From positions 1 to 64,000 of the forward strand of contig DFTB01000016.1 in assembly GCA_002382975.1 (NCBI GenBank): a DNA stretch of 64,000 bases, written 5' to 3'. Below the pieces are notes generated by a model. The model had not been told where the DNA came from and did no database searches. It saw nothing but the letters and a program-made list of their open reading frames with translations. Shown here in pieces: positions 30,184 to 39,246 of this stretch. Position numbers and translations under genes: made by a program. Within the stretch, counting starts at the first letter, position 1. Each line of letters starts with the position of its first letter. The stretch is from Fibrobacter sp. UBA4223 (lineage in GTDB: Bacteria > Fibrobacterota > Fibrobacteria > Fibrobacterales > Fibrobacteraceae).

Positions 30184-31110
30184 TCAATCTTCGCCAAGAG
30201 TATCGGCTATGGGGAATGTCTGCTTGCGGTGGCCGTTTACCATCTCTCCAAGGAGTCCCAAGGAGAAAAACTGAACGCTCATGACCAGGGCAAAACCGCC
30301 AGCAAGCAGAAGCGGACGCACATGGAGCGCTCCCGTCTGGAGCCATTCATAGCCAAAGTAGCCGCAAATGCCCAGGCCTACCAGCATAAACAAGAGGCCA
30401 ATCAGGCCAAAGAAATGGAGCGGCTTGGTAGAGAAGCTCCGCATGAACATCAGGGAAACCAGGTCAAGAAAACCCGACACCAGGCGAGAAATGCCGTACT
30501 TGGACACCCCATGGACGCGGGCCCTGTGGGCCACAGGCATTTCAGTAATGCGGAATCCCTGCCACTTGGCCATGACAGGAATAAAACGGTGGTAATCGCC
30601 GTAAAGTTCGATATAGCGCACCACGGAGCGACGGTAGGCCTTGATTCCGCAGTTAAAGTCGTGAAGGCGCTTGCCGCAGACCATGGAAACGGTCAAGTTG
30701 AAAAGCTTGGAAGGCCAGGTCTTGTGCCAAGGGTCCAGACGACGAATTTTCCAGCCGGATACCAGGTCGTAGCCTTCGTCCAAAATCTTGATCATCTTGG
30801 GAATTTCCAGTGGGTCGTCCTGAAGGTCCCCATCCAGAGTGGCCACATAGTTGCCCTTGGCCTTCGAAAAGCCCAAGGCAAGAGCATCGGCCTTGCCGCA
30901 GTTGAACTGGAAACGGAACCCGCGAATAAAGGGATATTCCTTGGAAAGGTTTTCTACAACATCCCAAGTGTTATCCCTGCTGCCGTCATCGATGATGATG
31001 ACTTCGTAACTAAAACCCGTAGGCTCTATGGCGGCTACGATTTCCTTGAGCAGTTCCGGAAGGTTTTCGCTTTCTTCCTTGACCGGGATGACCATCGACA
31101 AATCCATCAT
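30184..31110 (-). CDS. Membrane GT2, polyprenyl-phosphate sugar transferase (GtrB/ArnC-like)
   Basis: A 308-residue GT2 with two C-terminal membrane helices (about 232-255 and 268-290), the pattern of GtrB, ArnC and bactoprenol glucosyltransferases. Seen: Val-Ile-Pro-Val-Lys-Glu-Glu-Ser-Glu-Asn, Ile-Ile-Asp-Asp-Gly-Ser-Arg-Asp, Thr-Leu-Asp-Gly-Asp-Leu-Gln-Asp-Asp-Pro, and His-Asp-Phe-Asn-Cys-Gly-Ile-Lys. It transfers a sugar from a nucleotide to undecaprenyl phosphate. It starts nine bases after the DUF2723 gene and precedes the Dpm1-like gene, so the three are probably one transcript serving surface glycan or protein glycosylation. Confidence 0.88.
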   Translation of the reverse strand: MMDLSMVIPVKEESENLPELLKEIVAAIEPTGFSYEVIIIDDGSRDNTWDVVENLSKEYPFIRGFRFQFNCGKADALALGFSKAKGNYVATLDGDLQDDPLEIPKMIKILDEGYDLVSGWKIRRLDPWHKTWPSKLFNLTVSMVCGKRLHDFNCGIKAYRRSVVRYIELYGDYHRFIPVMAKWQGFRITEMPVAHRARVHGVSKYGISRLVSGFLDLVSLMFMRSFSTKPLHFFGLIGLLFMLVGLGICGYFGYEWLQTGALHVRPLLLAGGFALVMSVQFFSLGLLGEMVNGHRKQTFPIADTLGED

Positions 31111-31119
31111 GACCTCGAT

Positions 31120-34100
31120 TTACTGAGCCATCGCTACTGTAGGAGTGGAATCAGAAGTTTCAACGGTAGAATCCGTCTCAGGAAGAGGTTCCTCTACCTG
31201 CAAAGGTTCATCCGGCATAGCCGAAATCTGCTGCAGGCTCATGGCAAGTCTAGCCTTGCCTCCTTCTTCGTAGTCGGGAATAGCGGCGATGCCCTTGCTC
31301 AAGACATTCAAGGCTTCCTGTTTCATGCCGGCGGCCTCGAATACGAAAGCGGCCGCCCAGTAGCAACGCCATTCCTTGGGGAACTGGCGTATACCCAATT
31401 CCAGGTACTTGGTAGCCTGCAGGGCAAGACTATCTACAGCAGCCTTCTTTTCCTTGGTAAAGGGATGTTCCTGACGAAGCGCAGAAATCTGGTCGCGGAC
31501 ATCAAAAGAAATCTGCAAGTACAGCGAGATGTAGCTGGAAAGGAGTCTTTCCGTTTCAGAATTGACGAAGGCGGTTCCATCACCCAGACCGCGGAACTTG
31601 TATACGGAATCAATGAGAGAGGCCGTATAGGCGGCATCAAAGGCGTTCCGCTTGGGTTCCAAATCGCCCTTCACAAAGTTATAGACCATACCTTCCTGGA
31701 CCATGTACTTTTCAAGTCCCATGAAGTTGGAAGTTCCCACCGTCGTAGAAATTTCGATAGGCTTGTCCATGTTCTGCAGGGCAAGGTCAATGACCAGTTT
31801 ATGCTGGGTGAGCATCATGCTGCTGCGGGTGCGGTTCGCCCAATCCACAAAGGCGTCCCATACCTGGTAGTGCACCTTGAACTGCAGCAGTTTTGCAGAA
31901 TCAGCAGCAGACAATTCTTGACCTTCCATCTGGTCAATACGGGCCTTGAGCTGGGGCATCAAACGTTCCGCGTTCTTGACCCAGGTAGAGACCTGATGGT
32001 TCGGATTAGAAGCGGAGCTGTTGTCCAGCACCATGTCGCTGTCGATAGTCTTCTTGTCGTAGCTGAGCTTCAAGATAGGTTCGTTGTCCAGCATCTGCTT
32101 GATGTACCAGTCCGTATTGCCCAGGGAAAGGTTCACCACGCGCACGTCCTTGCGGATACCGGCGACTTCTTGTGCAAACCAAAGCGGGAAGGTGTCGTTA
32201 TCGCCGTTGGTAAAGAGGATGGCATTGGGCCTACAACTGTTCAGCAGGTTATAGGCGTAATCCCAAGGAACCCACAAGCCGGAACGGTCGTGCTCCTTGT
32301 AGTTTGAAATGCAGGGAACAAGGAACGAGACCAGCACAAGCACCGCAGCAACGGGACTTGCAAAAGCCGCATAGGCACCTGTGGCGCAGGTCAGCACCAG
32401 AATACCTGCGCCGATTCCAAGAATCAGGCTCATGAAGATAAACGCAGGCGTGTAGAAGTAGTCACGCTCGCGGACTTCCATGTGGACCGCATCCGGGAAA
32501 GGCGCACGGGCGCCCACCTGGGCAAAGCCATTCTCGATTTTCTGCCAGGCCTGCCATGCCGTTGAATTCTGCAAGGAGGACAGTTTCTTTTCAAGTTCGG
32601 CGATTTTCGGAGCAGGCGTATTCCGCTGGCGAAGCACTTCGATGCGGATCTTGGTACGCTCGATATCCTGACGCAAGTCAATCAAGTCGTTGGGATCGGG
32701 CACCATGGGAATTGCCGCACCACGGCTGTTCAGGTCCTGAACATTCCGGGTCATGATGCTCACCCAGTAATCGTGCTCCCGCTGTTCCATGCGGGTTCCA
32801 TCGGCAAAGTTGATGTAGAACAAGAGTCCCAAGCTGCACAAAGCGTACAGCACGGAAATGTATATCCCTAAATTTCTCTTACGCCTCCAGACAAAGGCGC
32901 AGACCATCACGATAAGGCCGTTGAACAGGATAAAGATAAGGAGTTGAGGCAAAACCTGGTCGCCCATAAAGCTCATCTGGGTGGGGAACTTTATGCCGAA
33001 ACGTTCCAAGGGTTCGTTCTCAGAGGCATCGAAAGTATAGACCCCGTTGGCGTAATTCACTCCGCCCACCTTGTAAGGCAGGTACTGGGCCATCTGGTAG
33101 CCGCCATAGCTCATGCTGGGGAACGAGAGCACCTGGTGGGCCAGCTGGGAACGACGGTAGAAGGCACGGCTGAGCATGCTTTCGGAGCCATACTGCTTGC
33201 GTTCCACGAAGTTGTTAAAGGATTCCCAGTTCTCGCTCTTGAACAAGTTGCCCAGCTGAAGGTTGCCCTGGTCGTCACGAATGTTGATTTCCGGGTCGTT
33301 TTCGTCAATGATGGGATTCAGCTCGGAACGAATGGGAATGTAAAGGTGGGTACTATAACCCACAAGGGCGAAGAAAGCGAAGGCGAGGGAAAGGCGGACG
33401 GCCTTGTTCACATTCGGCGTAAACGGTTTGATGGCCGTAAGAATCGCGAGAACTACAAGGCAAACAAGAGAAATCTCGATAAAGGCCGACACCATGTAAA
33501 TCACGGAGCAGAGAAGGGTTCCCGTAATCCAGATAGGAATCCGTTCTACAATCTTCTTGGGTTCGGCAACAAGCAGGAGCACGAACACCGCAGGTACCGT
33601 AAGCATGGTGTAGAGGTGGGCGCCTACGCCAAGGAAGGCAATGTAGCAGATAAAAATCAGAATCTTGTCGCTAGAAGGTTCATCTTTCTTGTTGTACCAG
33701 ACCAGGCCAAGATAGGATACCAGCATCAAGATGAACATGGCCACGCCATAGACTTCGGCTTCAACCGCGTTGAACCAGAAGGTATCGGAGAAAGTCAGCA
33801 AGAAACCGGCCACGAGAGCGGCGGTAGCAAGCACGATGGTGCGGACCTTAGAAGAAATCTTTTCGGCAAGGGCGTCCGTCTTGAGGACCGTCGCCAAAAG
33901 TTCCCAGGCAAAGAGAGCCGTCACATAGACCGTAGCCGCTGAACTCACCACGGAGATATAGTTCACCCGCTTCGCGATTTCTTCGACAAAGGGGAGCAGC
34001 ACGATGACTGCACGGGCGAAGAACACAAAGAAGGGCGTTCCAGGAGGATGCGGAATACCGAGGGTGTTAGCGCAGGCAACAAACTCGCCGCAATCCCAGA

Positions 34101-34197
34101 AAGAGACCGTGGGCGCCATGGTCATGGCATAGACGATCAGGGCTACAAGGCTGGCAATCCCTGCAAAAATATGTTTCATCCACTTTTCTTTAATCAC
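31120..34197 (-). CDS. DUF2723 family multi-pass membrane protein, putative glycosyltransferase
   Basis: A 1025-residue membrane protein. The start shows Met-Ala-Pro-Thr-Val-Ser-Phe-Trp-Asp-Cys-Gly-Glu-Phe and Leu-Gly-Ile-Pro-His-Pro-Pro-Gly-Thr-Pro, the hallmark of DUF2723 (TMEM260-like) proteins, which belong with GT-C type, lipid-sugar-using O-glycosyltransferases. About 12-14 helices cover residues 10-310, 435-490 and 600-660. A soluble region (about 670-1000) contains Ala-Ile-Leu-Phe-Thr-Asn-Gly-Asp-Asn-Asp-Thr-Phe-Pro-Leu-Trp, also family-typical, and ends in TPR-like helices. Start GTG 34197 has AAGGA upstream; ATG 34179 is the alternative. It follows nusB by six bases. Likely acceptor: proteins or lipid at the outer face of the inner membrane. 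Confidence 0.85.
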   Translation of the reverse strand: MIKEKWMKHIFAGIASLVALIVYAMTMAPTVSFWDCGEFVACANTLGIPHPPGTPFFVFFARAVIVLLPFVEEIAKRVNYISVVSSAATVYVTALFAWELLATVLKTDALAEKISSKVRTIVLATAALVAGFLLTFSDTFWFNAVEAEVYGVAMFILMLVSYLGLVWYNKKDEPSSDKILIFICYIAFLGVGAHLYTMLTVPAVFVLLLVAEPKKIVERIPIWITGTLLCSVIYMVSAFIEISLVCLVVLAILTAIKPFTPNVNKAVRLSLAFAFFALVGYSTHLYIPIRSELNPIIDENDPEINIRDDQGNLQLGNLFKSENWESFNNFVERKQYGSESMLSRAFYRRSQLAHQVLSFPSMSYGGYQMAQYLPYKVGGVNYANGVYTFDASENEPLERFGIKFPTQMSFMGDQVLPQLLIFILFNGLIVMVCAFVWRRKRNLGIYISVLYALCSLGLLFYINFADGTRMEQREHDYWVSIMTRNVQDLNSRGAAIPMVPDPNDLIDLRQDIERTKIRIEVLRQRNTPAPKIAELEKKLSSLQNSTAWQAWQKIENGFAQVGARAPFPDAVHMEVRERDYFYTPAFIFMSLILGIGAGILVLTCATGAYAAFASPVAAVLVLVSFLVPCISNYKEHDRSGLWVPWDYAYNLLNSCRPNAILFTNGDNDTFPLWFAQEVAGIRKDVRVVNLSLGNTDWYIKQMLDNEPILKLSYDKKTIDSDMVLDNSSASNPNHQVSTWVKNAERLMPQLKARIDQMEGQELSAADSAKLLQFKVHYQVWDAFVDWANRTRSSMMLTQHKLVIDLALQNMDKPIEISTTVGTSNFMGLEKYMVQEGMVYNFVKGDLEPKRNAFDAAYTASLIDSVYKFRGLGDGTAFVNSETERLLSSYISLYLQISFDVRDQISALRQEHPFTKEKKAAVDSLALQATKYLELGIRQFPKEWRCYWAAAFVFEAAGMKQEALNVLSKGIAAIPDYEEGGKARLAMSLQQISAMPDEPLQVEEPLPETDSTVETSDSTPTVAMAQ

Positions 34198-34203
34198 GAC
34201 TAC

Positions 34204-34638
34204 TTATCCTTTTTTTTGAATTCCTGTGCTGATTCCACGCTTGTTCATGAACCCGGACAAAAGCCCGTTCACAAAAGCACCCGACGAGTCGGTGCTGTAC
34301 TTGGTGCTAATCTGTACCGCCTCGGACAGGGCCACCTTTACGGGAATGTCTGGCACGAACAGCAGTTCCACCATGGCGATGCGTGCCACGATGCAGTCAA
34401 TCTTTGCGATGCGGTCGATTTCCCAGTGCACGGAACAGGCCTTGATGTCTTCGTCCAGTTCTTCGCGATGGGCCTGCACCAGGTCCACCAACTTCATCCC
34501 ATATTTTTTCTGGTCGTCCTGCAGGGGCTGGGATTCCAGAACTCCCGGAAGGGCCTCCCCTGCCGTAGAGCCCGTAATCTCCATAGCATACAGGAGCTGC
34601 ATGGCAAAAACTCGGGCGGGTCTGTAAGTTTTATTCAT
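34204..34638 (-). CDS. nusB: Transcription antitermination factor NusB
   Basis: A 144-residue all-helical RNA-binding protein. Seen: Arg-Pro-Ala-Arg-Val-Phe-Ala-Met-Gln-Leu-Leu-Tyr-Ala near the start, Arg-Ile-Ala-Lys-Ile-Asp-Cys-Ile-Val-Ala-Arg-Ile-Ala, Pro-Val-Lys-Val-Ala-Leu-Ser-Glu-Ala-Val and Lys-Tyr-Ser-Thr-Asp-Ser-Ser-Gly-Ala-Phe-Val-Asn-Gly-Leu, all NusB signatures. NusB with NusE binds boxA RNA in rRNA operons. The order ribH then nusB is widely conserved in bacteria. About 110 bases between the two hold GAATTCGGAGTTCGG-type repeat words. Confidence 0.95.
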   Translation of the reverse strand: MNKTYRPARVFAMQLLYAMEITGSTAGEALPGVLESQPLQDDQKKYGMKLVDLVQAHREELDEDIKACSVHWEIDRIAKIDCIVARIAMVELLFVPDIPVKVALSEAVQISTKYSTDSSGAFVNGLLSGFMNKRGISTGIQKKG

Positions 34639-34752
34639 AAGTAGATCTTCTAACTAATTCAGAATTCGGAGTTCGGAGTTCGGAGTTCGGAATTGTTTAT
34701 CTAGAGTAAAATTCCGAAATCATAAATCCGAAATCCGAATCAACTTTTTCAT

Positions 34753-35223
34753 TTAAATGTTCTTATAAAGATTCGCCATTTCCACGGCGGTGGCGGCCCA
34801 GTTAGATCCCAGGTTTCCGGCCTTGAGGCCTGCGCGGTTCATGGCCTGGTCCACAGTGTCGGTGGTAAGAATCCCGAGAATCACCGGGAGTTTGCCTTCG
34901 GCGGCAATGCTTGCCACGCCGCCGGTAGAGGCGTTCACCACCACGTCGTAGTGGCTGGTCTCCCCACGGATCACGGCGCCGATGGCCATCACGGCACTGT
35001 ACTTGCCACTGTCGGCAAGCCTGCGGCACACGCCCGGCAGTTCGAAAGCGCCCGGAACATGCACCACGGTAATGTCCTTGTCGGCAACGCCCAGCAGTTC
35101 CAGTTCACGGACAGCCCCTTCCAGGAGCTTGTCGGTGACCACCTCGTTGAAGCGGGCGACGGCTATGGCCACCTTGAGGCCTGCACCGTTCAGAGAATTC
35201 TTGATTTCGTTCACCATGTTCAT
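34753..35223 (-). CDS. ribH: 6,7-dimethyl-8-ribityllumazine synthase
   Basis: A 156-residue enzyme that joins the RibA-derived pyrimidine with 3,4-dihydroxy-2-butanone 4-phosphate in riboflavin synthesis. Seen: Val-Ala-Arg-Phe-Asn-Glu, Val-Pro-Gly-Ala-Phe-Glu-Leu-Pro, Ala-Ile-Gly-Ala-Val-Ile-Arg-Gly-Glu-Thr-Ser-His-Tyr-Asp (with the catalytic His), and Pro-Val-Ile-Leu-Gly-Ile-Leu-Thr-Thr-Asp-Thr. The gene begins nine bases after ribBA and is part of ribE-ribBA-ribH. Confidence 0.97.
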   Translation of the reverse strand: MNMVNEIKNSLNGAGLKVAIAVARFNEVVTDKLLEGAVRELELLGVADKDITVVHVPGAFELPGVCRRLADSGKYSAVMAIGAVIRGETSHYDVVVNASTGGVASIAAEGKLPVILGILTTDTVDQAMNRAGLKAGNLGSNWAATAVEMANLYKNI

Positions 35224-35232
35224 ATCCTCTTT

Positions 35233-36480
35233 TTAAACCTTTTCGCTAGACACTTCGCCAGTCGCGGCGGGGTCGCTATCCACATGCAACTGATGGCCCA
35301 TCTTCTTCTGCTTGGTCAGCAGGTAAAACCTGTTCTTCTCGTTGGGCTTGATTTCGATGGGCACCCGCTCCACAATCTTGAGTCCGTAGGCCGAAATGCC
35401 CGAAATCTTGCTGGGGTTGTTGGTCAAGAGACGCATCTCCCGCACCCCCAGGTCCGCAAGAATCTGGGCTCCCGTGCCGTACTGGCGCAGGTCCGACTTG
35501 AACCCCAGGTGAAGGTTCGCCTCCACCGTGTCCATGCCCTTTTCCTGCAGTTCGTAGGCCCGAAGCTTGTTGCACAGCCCGATTCCACGGCCCTCCTGCC
35601 CACGCAGGTACAAAAGGACGCCGCCGTGTTCGCCGATGAACTTCATGGCAGAAGCCAGCTGTTCGCCGCAGTCGCAGCGCAGGCTCCCGAAAATGTCGCC
35701 GGTCAGGCACTCGCTGTGGACGCGCACATACACGGGCTTGCTGAAGTCGGGGTTACCGGCCACCCAGGCCACATGCTCCACGCCGTCGGTCTTGCTCCTG
35801 TAGGCGTAGGCGGTAAAGTCACCGTACTTGGTGGACACGTGGGGGGCAGCCACACGTTGCACCAGTTTTTCGTTTCTCAGGCGGTAGTCGATCAGGTCCC
35901 GAATGGAGATAATCTTGAGACCGAACTTCTTGGCCACTTCCTCCAGCTGGGGCATCCGGGCCATGGTGCCGTCCTCGTTCATGATTTCGATGAGGGCGGC
36001 GGCAGGCCGAAGCCCTGCAAGCTTTGCCAGGTCCACGGCGGCTTCTGTATGGCCGGCCCTGCGGAGCACGCCTTCTTCCTGGGCATACAGGGGCGAGATG
36101 TGCCCCGGGCGTCCAAAATCGCCTGGCTTGGAATTGGGGTCGGCAAGGGCCTGGATGGTAGCCGCACGGTCGTGGGCCGAAACCCCCGTGGTGCAGCCTT
36201 CAATCTTATCTACCATGATGGTAAAGGGGGTTCCCAGCATGGAAGTGTTCTCCGCCGTCTGGCGGGTCAAATTCAACTCGTGGCAGCGGGAAATAGGCAG
36301 CGGTGCGCAAAGCACGCCCCTACCCTCGTGAAGCATAAAATTCACCTTTTCAGGCGTAATCTTCTCGGCGGCGATAACAAAATCGCCCTCGTTCTCGCGG
36401 TCTTCGTCGTCCACCACGATAAGGAACTTTCCGTTCCTGAAATCCTCTATGGCCTCTTCGATGGTATTAAGCAAGGTCAC
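35233..36480 (-). CDS. ribBA: Bifunctional DHBP synthase / GTP cyclohydrolase II
   Basis: A 415-residue fusion giving both entry steps of riboflavin synthesis. The RibB half (1-200) shows [12 protein letters not shown] and Ala-Gly-His-Thr-Glu-Ala-Ala-Val-Asp. The RibA half (205-400) shows [17 protein letters not shown] (zinc Cys set) and [11 protein letters not shown]. The start is GTG 36480, overlapping ribE by 14 bases; TTG 36474, which gives the more usual Leu-Asn-Thr-Ile-Glu-Glu-Ala start with AAGGA at better spacing, is also possible. Confidence 0.96.
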   Translation of the reverse strand: MTLLNTIEEAIEDFRNGKFLIVVDDEDRENEGDFVIAAEKITPEKVNFMLHEGRGVLCAPLPISRCHELNLTRQTAENTSMLGTPFTIMVDKIEGCTTGVSAHDRAATIQALADPNSKPGDFGRPGHISPLYAQEEGVLRRAGHTEAAVDLAKLAGLRPAAALIEIMNEDGTMARMPQLEEVAKKFGLKIISIRDLIDYRLRNEKLVQRVAAPHVSTKYGDFTAYAYRSKTDGVEHVAWVAGNPDFSKPVYVRVHSECLTGDIFGSLRCDCGEQLASAMKFIGEHGGVLLYLRGQEGRGIGLCNKLRAYELQEKGMDTVEANLHLGFKSDLRQYGTGAQILADLGVREMRLLTNNPSKISGISAYGLKIVERVPIEIKPNEKNRFYLLTKQKKMGHQLHVDSDPAATGEVSSEKV

Positions 36481-37066
36481 GTTCCTTCAAATAATTCTCG
36501 ATATACTTGCCCAGCATATCCACTTCCACGTTCACGACGGTCCCTGCCACCCAGTTACGCAGGTTCGTGCGGGCCAGAGTCTCCGGAATGATGCACACCC
36601 GGATGGAGTCCTCGAACTTCTCGGCCACCGTAAGGCTGATACCGTTCAGGGAGATGGAGCCCCGGCGGATAATGTAGCGCTTCAGGTCCGCAGGCATCTT
36701 CAGGTCCACCTCGACACCGGTTTCACGAGGCACCACCTGGATAACCTCGGTCACGCAGTCCACGTGGCCCATCACGAAATGCCCACCCATAAAACTGTCA
36801 GCGCGGCAAGGCAGTTCCAGGTTCACCAGCTTGCCGGGAGCGGCAGCCTTGAAGGCGGTGTTTTCCACCGTCTGGTGCATCAGGCAAAAAGTCGCCTCGT
36901 CTGCGGTGCAGGATTCCACCGATAGGCACACGCCGTCGTTGGCCACGCTGTCGCCCAGTTTGCAGTCCTTGAAAAAGCCCGGAGCCCGGAGCACCATGGA
37001 AAGGGCGTCCCCGCGGGGCACAAGGGAAACAATCTCACCCGTCGCTTGAATGATACCTGTAAACAT
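36467..37066 (-). CDS. ribE: Riboflavin synthase, alpha subunit
   Basis: A 199-residue enzyme with the duplicated lumazine-binding fold. It dismutates two molecules of dimethylribityllumazine to riboflavin. Seen: Met-Phe-Thr-Gly-Ile-Ile at the very start, [14 protein letters not shown] in the first half, [10 protein letters not shown], and [12 protein letters not shown] in the second. It is the first gene of the riboflavin cluster. I looked for an FMN riboswitch upstream and did not find its conserved blocks. Confidence 0.96.
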   Translation of the reverse strand: MFTGIIQATGEIVSLVPRGDALSMVLRAPGFFKDCKLGDSVANDGVCLSVESCTADEATFCLMHQTVENTAFKAAAPGKLVNLELPCRADSFMGGHFVMGHVDCVTEVIQVVPRETGVEVDLKMPADLKRYIIRRGSISLNGISLTVAEKFEDSIRVCIIPETLARTNLRNWVAGTVVNVEVDMLGKYIENYLKERDLA

Positions 37067-37542
37067 ACGGGGGCAAATGTAGAAATTTCGGAATTCAGAA
37101 TTCGGATTTCGGAATCAATCAAGCGGTAAAAATGATTTTTGCCAAAGGAAAACCTAAGCGTGGGGCTGGGGGCTGGGAAATGAAGCCCGAGAAACGTCAT
37201 CCTCGCGACCTGTGGTGAGCGAAGTCGAATCAAGGCGAGGATCCGCTTGAGTAAGAAAGTATGAGACGGGATTAGTAATGAGTTGTCAGTTATGAGTTGT
37301 GAGTTACCTATAGTCACGCCTTTGGCGCCAAATTATATGTTGAGGACTGAGAACTGACGACAGATAAATCAATAATGTGGGGTGTGGGGGAAGTCTCCCC
37401 CTGATTGCAGCCCCGATTGTGTCACCCTGAGCGAAGGCGCTGTGCGCCGAAGTCGAATGGGTCTAGTCGGGGCTTCCATCACCCCCTCTCCTAAGGGGCT
37501 GAGCCCCTTAAAAACCCCAATCATCCGTCATCCAACCCCGCT
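37067..37542. other. Repeat-rich intergenic DNA before the rib genes
   Basis: About 480 bases without a convincing gene. It holds GAATTC/ATTTCGG words (37082-37115), a REP-like unit with GTCATCCTCGC and GGCGAGGATCC ends (37198-37250), GAGTTGTGAGT words (37265-37310), a GTCACCCTGAGCG...CGAAGTCGAATGGG unit (37420-37460) and an AGGGGCTGAGCCCCTT hairpin near 37490-37510. Confidence 0.65.
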
Positions 37543-37848
37543 TTTTTACAAATCTCTCCCTCGATGTGTACATTCCTTATAACGACCGTTCGGCTCTATT
37601 GCTAGAAACAAGTCTCCGGTATCGCCTCACTCTCGCGACCACGCCTGGTCAATACCAGGCGCTTGTCGCTCACAGAATCACAGACTCATTTCATTCGATT
37701 GCTCTCTCGAGAAGCACACATCTCGGTCAAAAACAAGCGATGGGTTCGGAAAATAAATGCTTTTTGTTGGTGAGATTCGCTTTAGCAGGAACGGTAAGTT
37801 ACCGCAGGCGGAAACTCTTGTGACTGTTAGTCCCTGCGAGTTTCCTCC
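37543..37848 (-). ncRNA. Structured repeat element, copy 1 (candidate RNA)
   Basis: Read on the minus strand, this 306-base stretch matches 59500-59808 at both ends and in several internal blocks: GGAGGAAACTCGCAGGGACT at the 5' end, TTTTGACCGAGATGTG inside, and ACATCGAGGGA-AGATTTGTAA at the 3' end. Between them the copies differ, yet an internal stem is kept: here CGCCTGGT, loop ATTG, ACCAGGCG (37642-37661). A long-range pair GATGTGT/ACACATC (37716-37722 with 37563-37569) is also kept. No shared open frame explains the pattern. Most likely a structured RNA or a mobile non-coding element; I recognise no known family. Confidence 0.55.
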
Positions 37849-37908
37849 AAGAAGCCGCACCCCCTTGTCATGCCCCGCTTGACGGGGCATCTCCCTTTCA
37901 TACCATCG

Positions 37909-37942
37909 TAAAAAAAGCCCGAAGTCTTTGGAACTTCAGGCT
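37909..37942 (-). terminator. Intrinsic terminator after the FISUMP lipoprotein gene
   Basis: On the minus strand AGCC-T-GAAGT and ACTTC-G-GGCT pair around a 7-base loop and are followed by seven T. It begins 28 bases after the stop of the gene ending at 37970, so it ends that transcript. Confidence 0.85.
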
Positions 37943-37969
37943 CATACTCATATTGCCGTAACAGTTACT

Positions 37970-39112
37970 TTATTCAGAATCCTTAACGCAACGGACGGAA
38001 TAGGCATCGCTTTTATTGGAGTAACCATACGAGACATATTCAACCATGTTACATAAGGTTACTCCATATGCGGAATTTTTGTCGTAGGCTTTCGTGCTCC
38101 AGAAATTCGCATAGGAACCTATACCACTAAATAAATGCATATCGGTTACAGTATCCCAGGATCCTCCCGGCAACGCAGAAAATCCGTAAGTATCCAAAGC
38201 AGAAACTTTACCATCATCATCAGCCCACCCACTCACCGACATAAGTTTCGGTGCTGCGGAAAAGAGCCCTCCAGCCACATCAAACAATTCTCTGAATTCT
38301 GTTTCATTCGGCAAGTGCCAACCTAAAGGACATATACCCTGAATCACGCCTGAACCCAAATTACATTCTTTACCCATACCACAATCCGCCTCAGTCTTCC
38401 CTATCGCACCGGCCCAAGTATAGAGACGTCCGTAAATAGCGCAATTCCGTTCTTGCTCGGTTTCAGATTCACCATAGCAATACGTTGGCGCCTTATCCGT
38501 ATTGTATTTCAAATTTTCAGCCATCCAAGTTTGGCCACCAATAACCACAATCTTGTAAATATGAAAATCTCGATGATCAATCATGTAGGAATCTTCAAAA
38601 TCCTTTCCTGACGCCACGGATTCACCATTCACCACCACCCCCACGGAGTCGCCGCCGCATACTATCTTGTAACCGTCGCCGCTTGCCAACTTCTGGGCGG
38701 TGCAAGACTCGCCTGCGGCACCGGGTTCGCCCTTGGTGCCAACGCCGTCATCACCAGCATCGCCTTTTTCACCCTTCTCACCTTGTTCACCCTTGTCGCC
38801 CTTCTCCCCCTTCAGGGATTGCCACTTGCCGTCGGCGCAGAAGAACGCTGCGGCAGAGTCGGCCACGTAAATCATCTCGCCCTCGTTGTCGGCGGTGCAG
38901 TCGGGGGTCTTGTCGCCCTTCTTCACAACGTACATTCCCGTAGTCTCGGTAACGTTGGTGGTGGTCTCATCGCCGCAGGCGGTAAAGAACAGCGAGAAAG
39001 AGATTGCCACGCACCACTTCGACAAGCTCAGTGACCTTGTGCTCGCAATGACACGGTGTTTCCACGCAGGGCGGCTCAAGGACGATACAACAGCAAAATT
39101 CTGTTTTTTCAT
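37970..39112 (-). CDS. FISUMP-domain lipoprotein with collagen-like stretch
   Basis: A 380-residue lipoprotein. The signal peptide ends in Phe-Phe-Thr-Ala-Cys-Gly (lipid on Cys46). A collagen-like run of Gly-X-Lys/Glu-Gly repeats lies at about 103-135. The C-terminal half (about 178-380) is the Fibrobacter succinogenes major paralogous (FISUMP) domain: Gly-Gly-Gln-Thr-Trp-Met-Ala-Glu-Asn-Leu-Lys-Tyr, Gly-Arg-Leu-Tyr-Thr-Trp, Cys-Pro-Leu-Gly-Trp-His-Leu-Pro and Tyr-Ser-Val-Arg-Cys-Val. Role unknown; the family is abundant in Fibrobacter and presumed surface-exposed. GGAG lies seven bases before ATG 39112. Oddly, residues about 21-39 of the signal peptide are encoded by a REP-like repeat with GTCATTGCGAGC and GTGGCAATCTC ends. 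Confidence 0.9.
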   Translation of the reverse strand: MKKQNFAVVSSLSRPAWKHRVIASTRSLSLSKWCVAISFSLFFTACGDETTTNVTETTGMYVVKKGDKTPDCTADNEGEMIYVADSAAAFFCADGKWQSLKGEKGDKGEQGEKGEKGDAGDDGVGTKGEPGAAGESCTAQKLASGDGYKIVCGGDSVGVVVNGESVASGKDFEDSYMIDHRDFHIYKIVVIGGQTWMAENLKYNTDKAPTYCYGESETEQERNCAIYGRLYTWAGAIGKTEADCGMGKECNLGSGVIQGICPLGWHLPNETEFRELFDVAGGLFSAAPKLMSVSGWADDDGKVSALDTYGFSALPGGSWDTVTDMHLFSGIGSYANFWSTKAYDKNSAYGVTLCNMVEYVSYGYSNKSDAYSVRCVKDSE

Positions 39113-39246
39113 TATTTTCTCCGTAAGTTTGTAATTTGCCTACTTCGGAATGTAAGAAAAAAAAACGGTTTTGGCCAATATTTTTGAAAAAACTGGCCCT
39201 GCAGGTCCACTTTGTCTGAAATTATCCCGTAGGCTGCGAAAAAAAT

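Noticed and set aside
30229..32307. 692-codon plus-strand frame
   Set aside because: Antisense to the GT2 and DUF2723 genes, both well supported; no recognisable domain.
37566..37823. 85-codon frame, with a look-alike at 59556-59885
   Set aside because: Both lie inside the structured repeat element. They share a few words (for example His-Leu-Gly-Gln-Lys), but stem pairing is better kept than the protein sequence, so I treat the element as non-coding.
37760..37830. FMN-riboswitch-like words (GGTGAGATTC, ACGGTAAG) upstream of the rib genes
   Set aside because: The order and the other conserved blocks of the FMN aptamer are missing, it is 700 bases from ribE, and the words belong to the structured repeat element.
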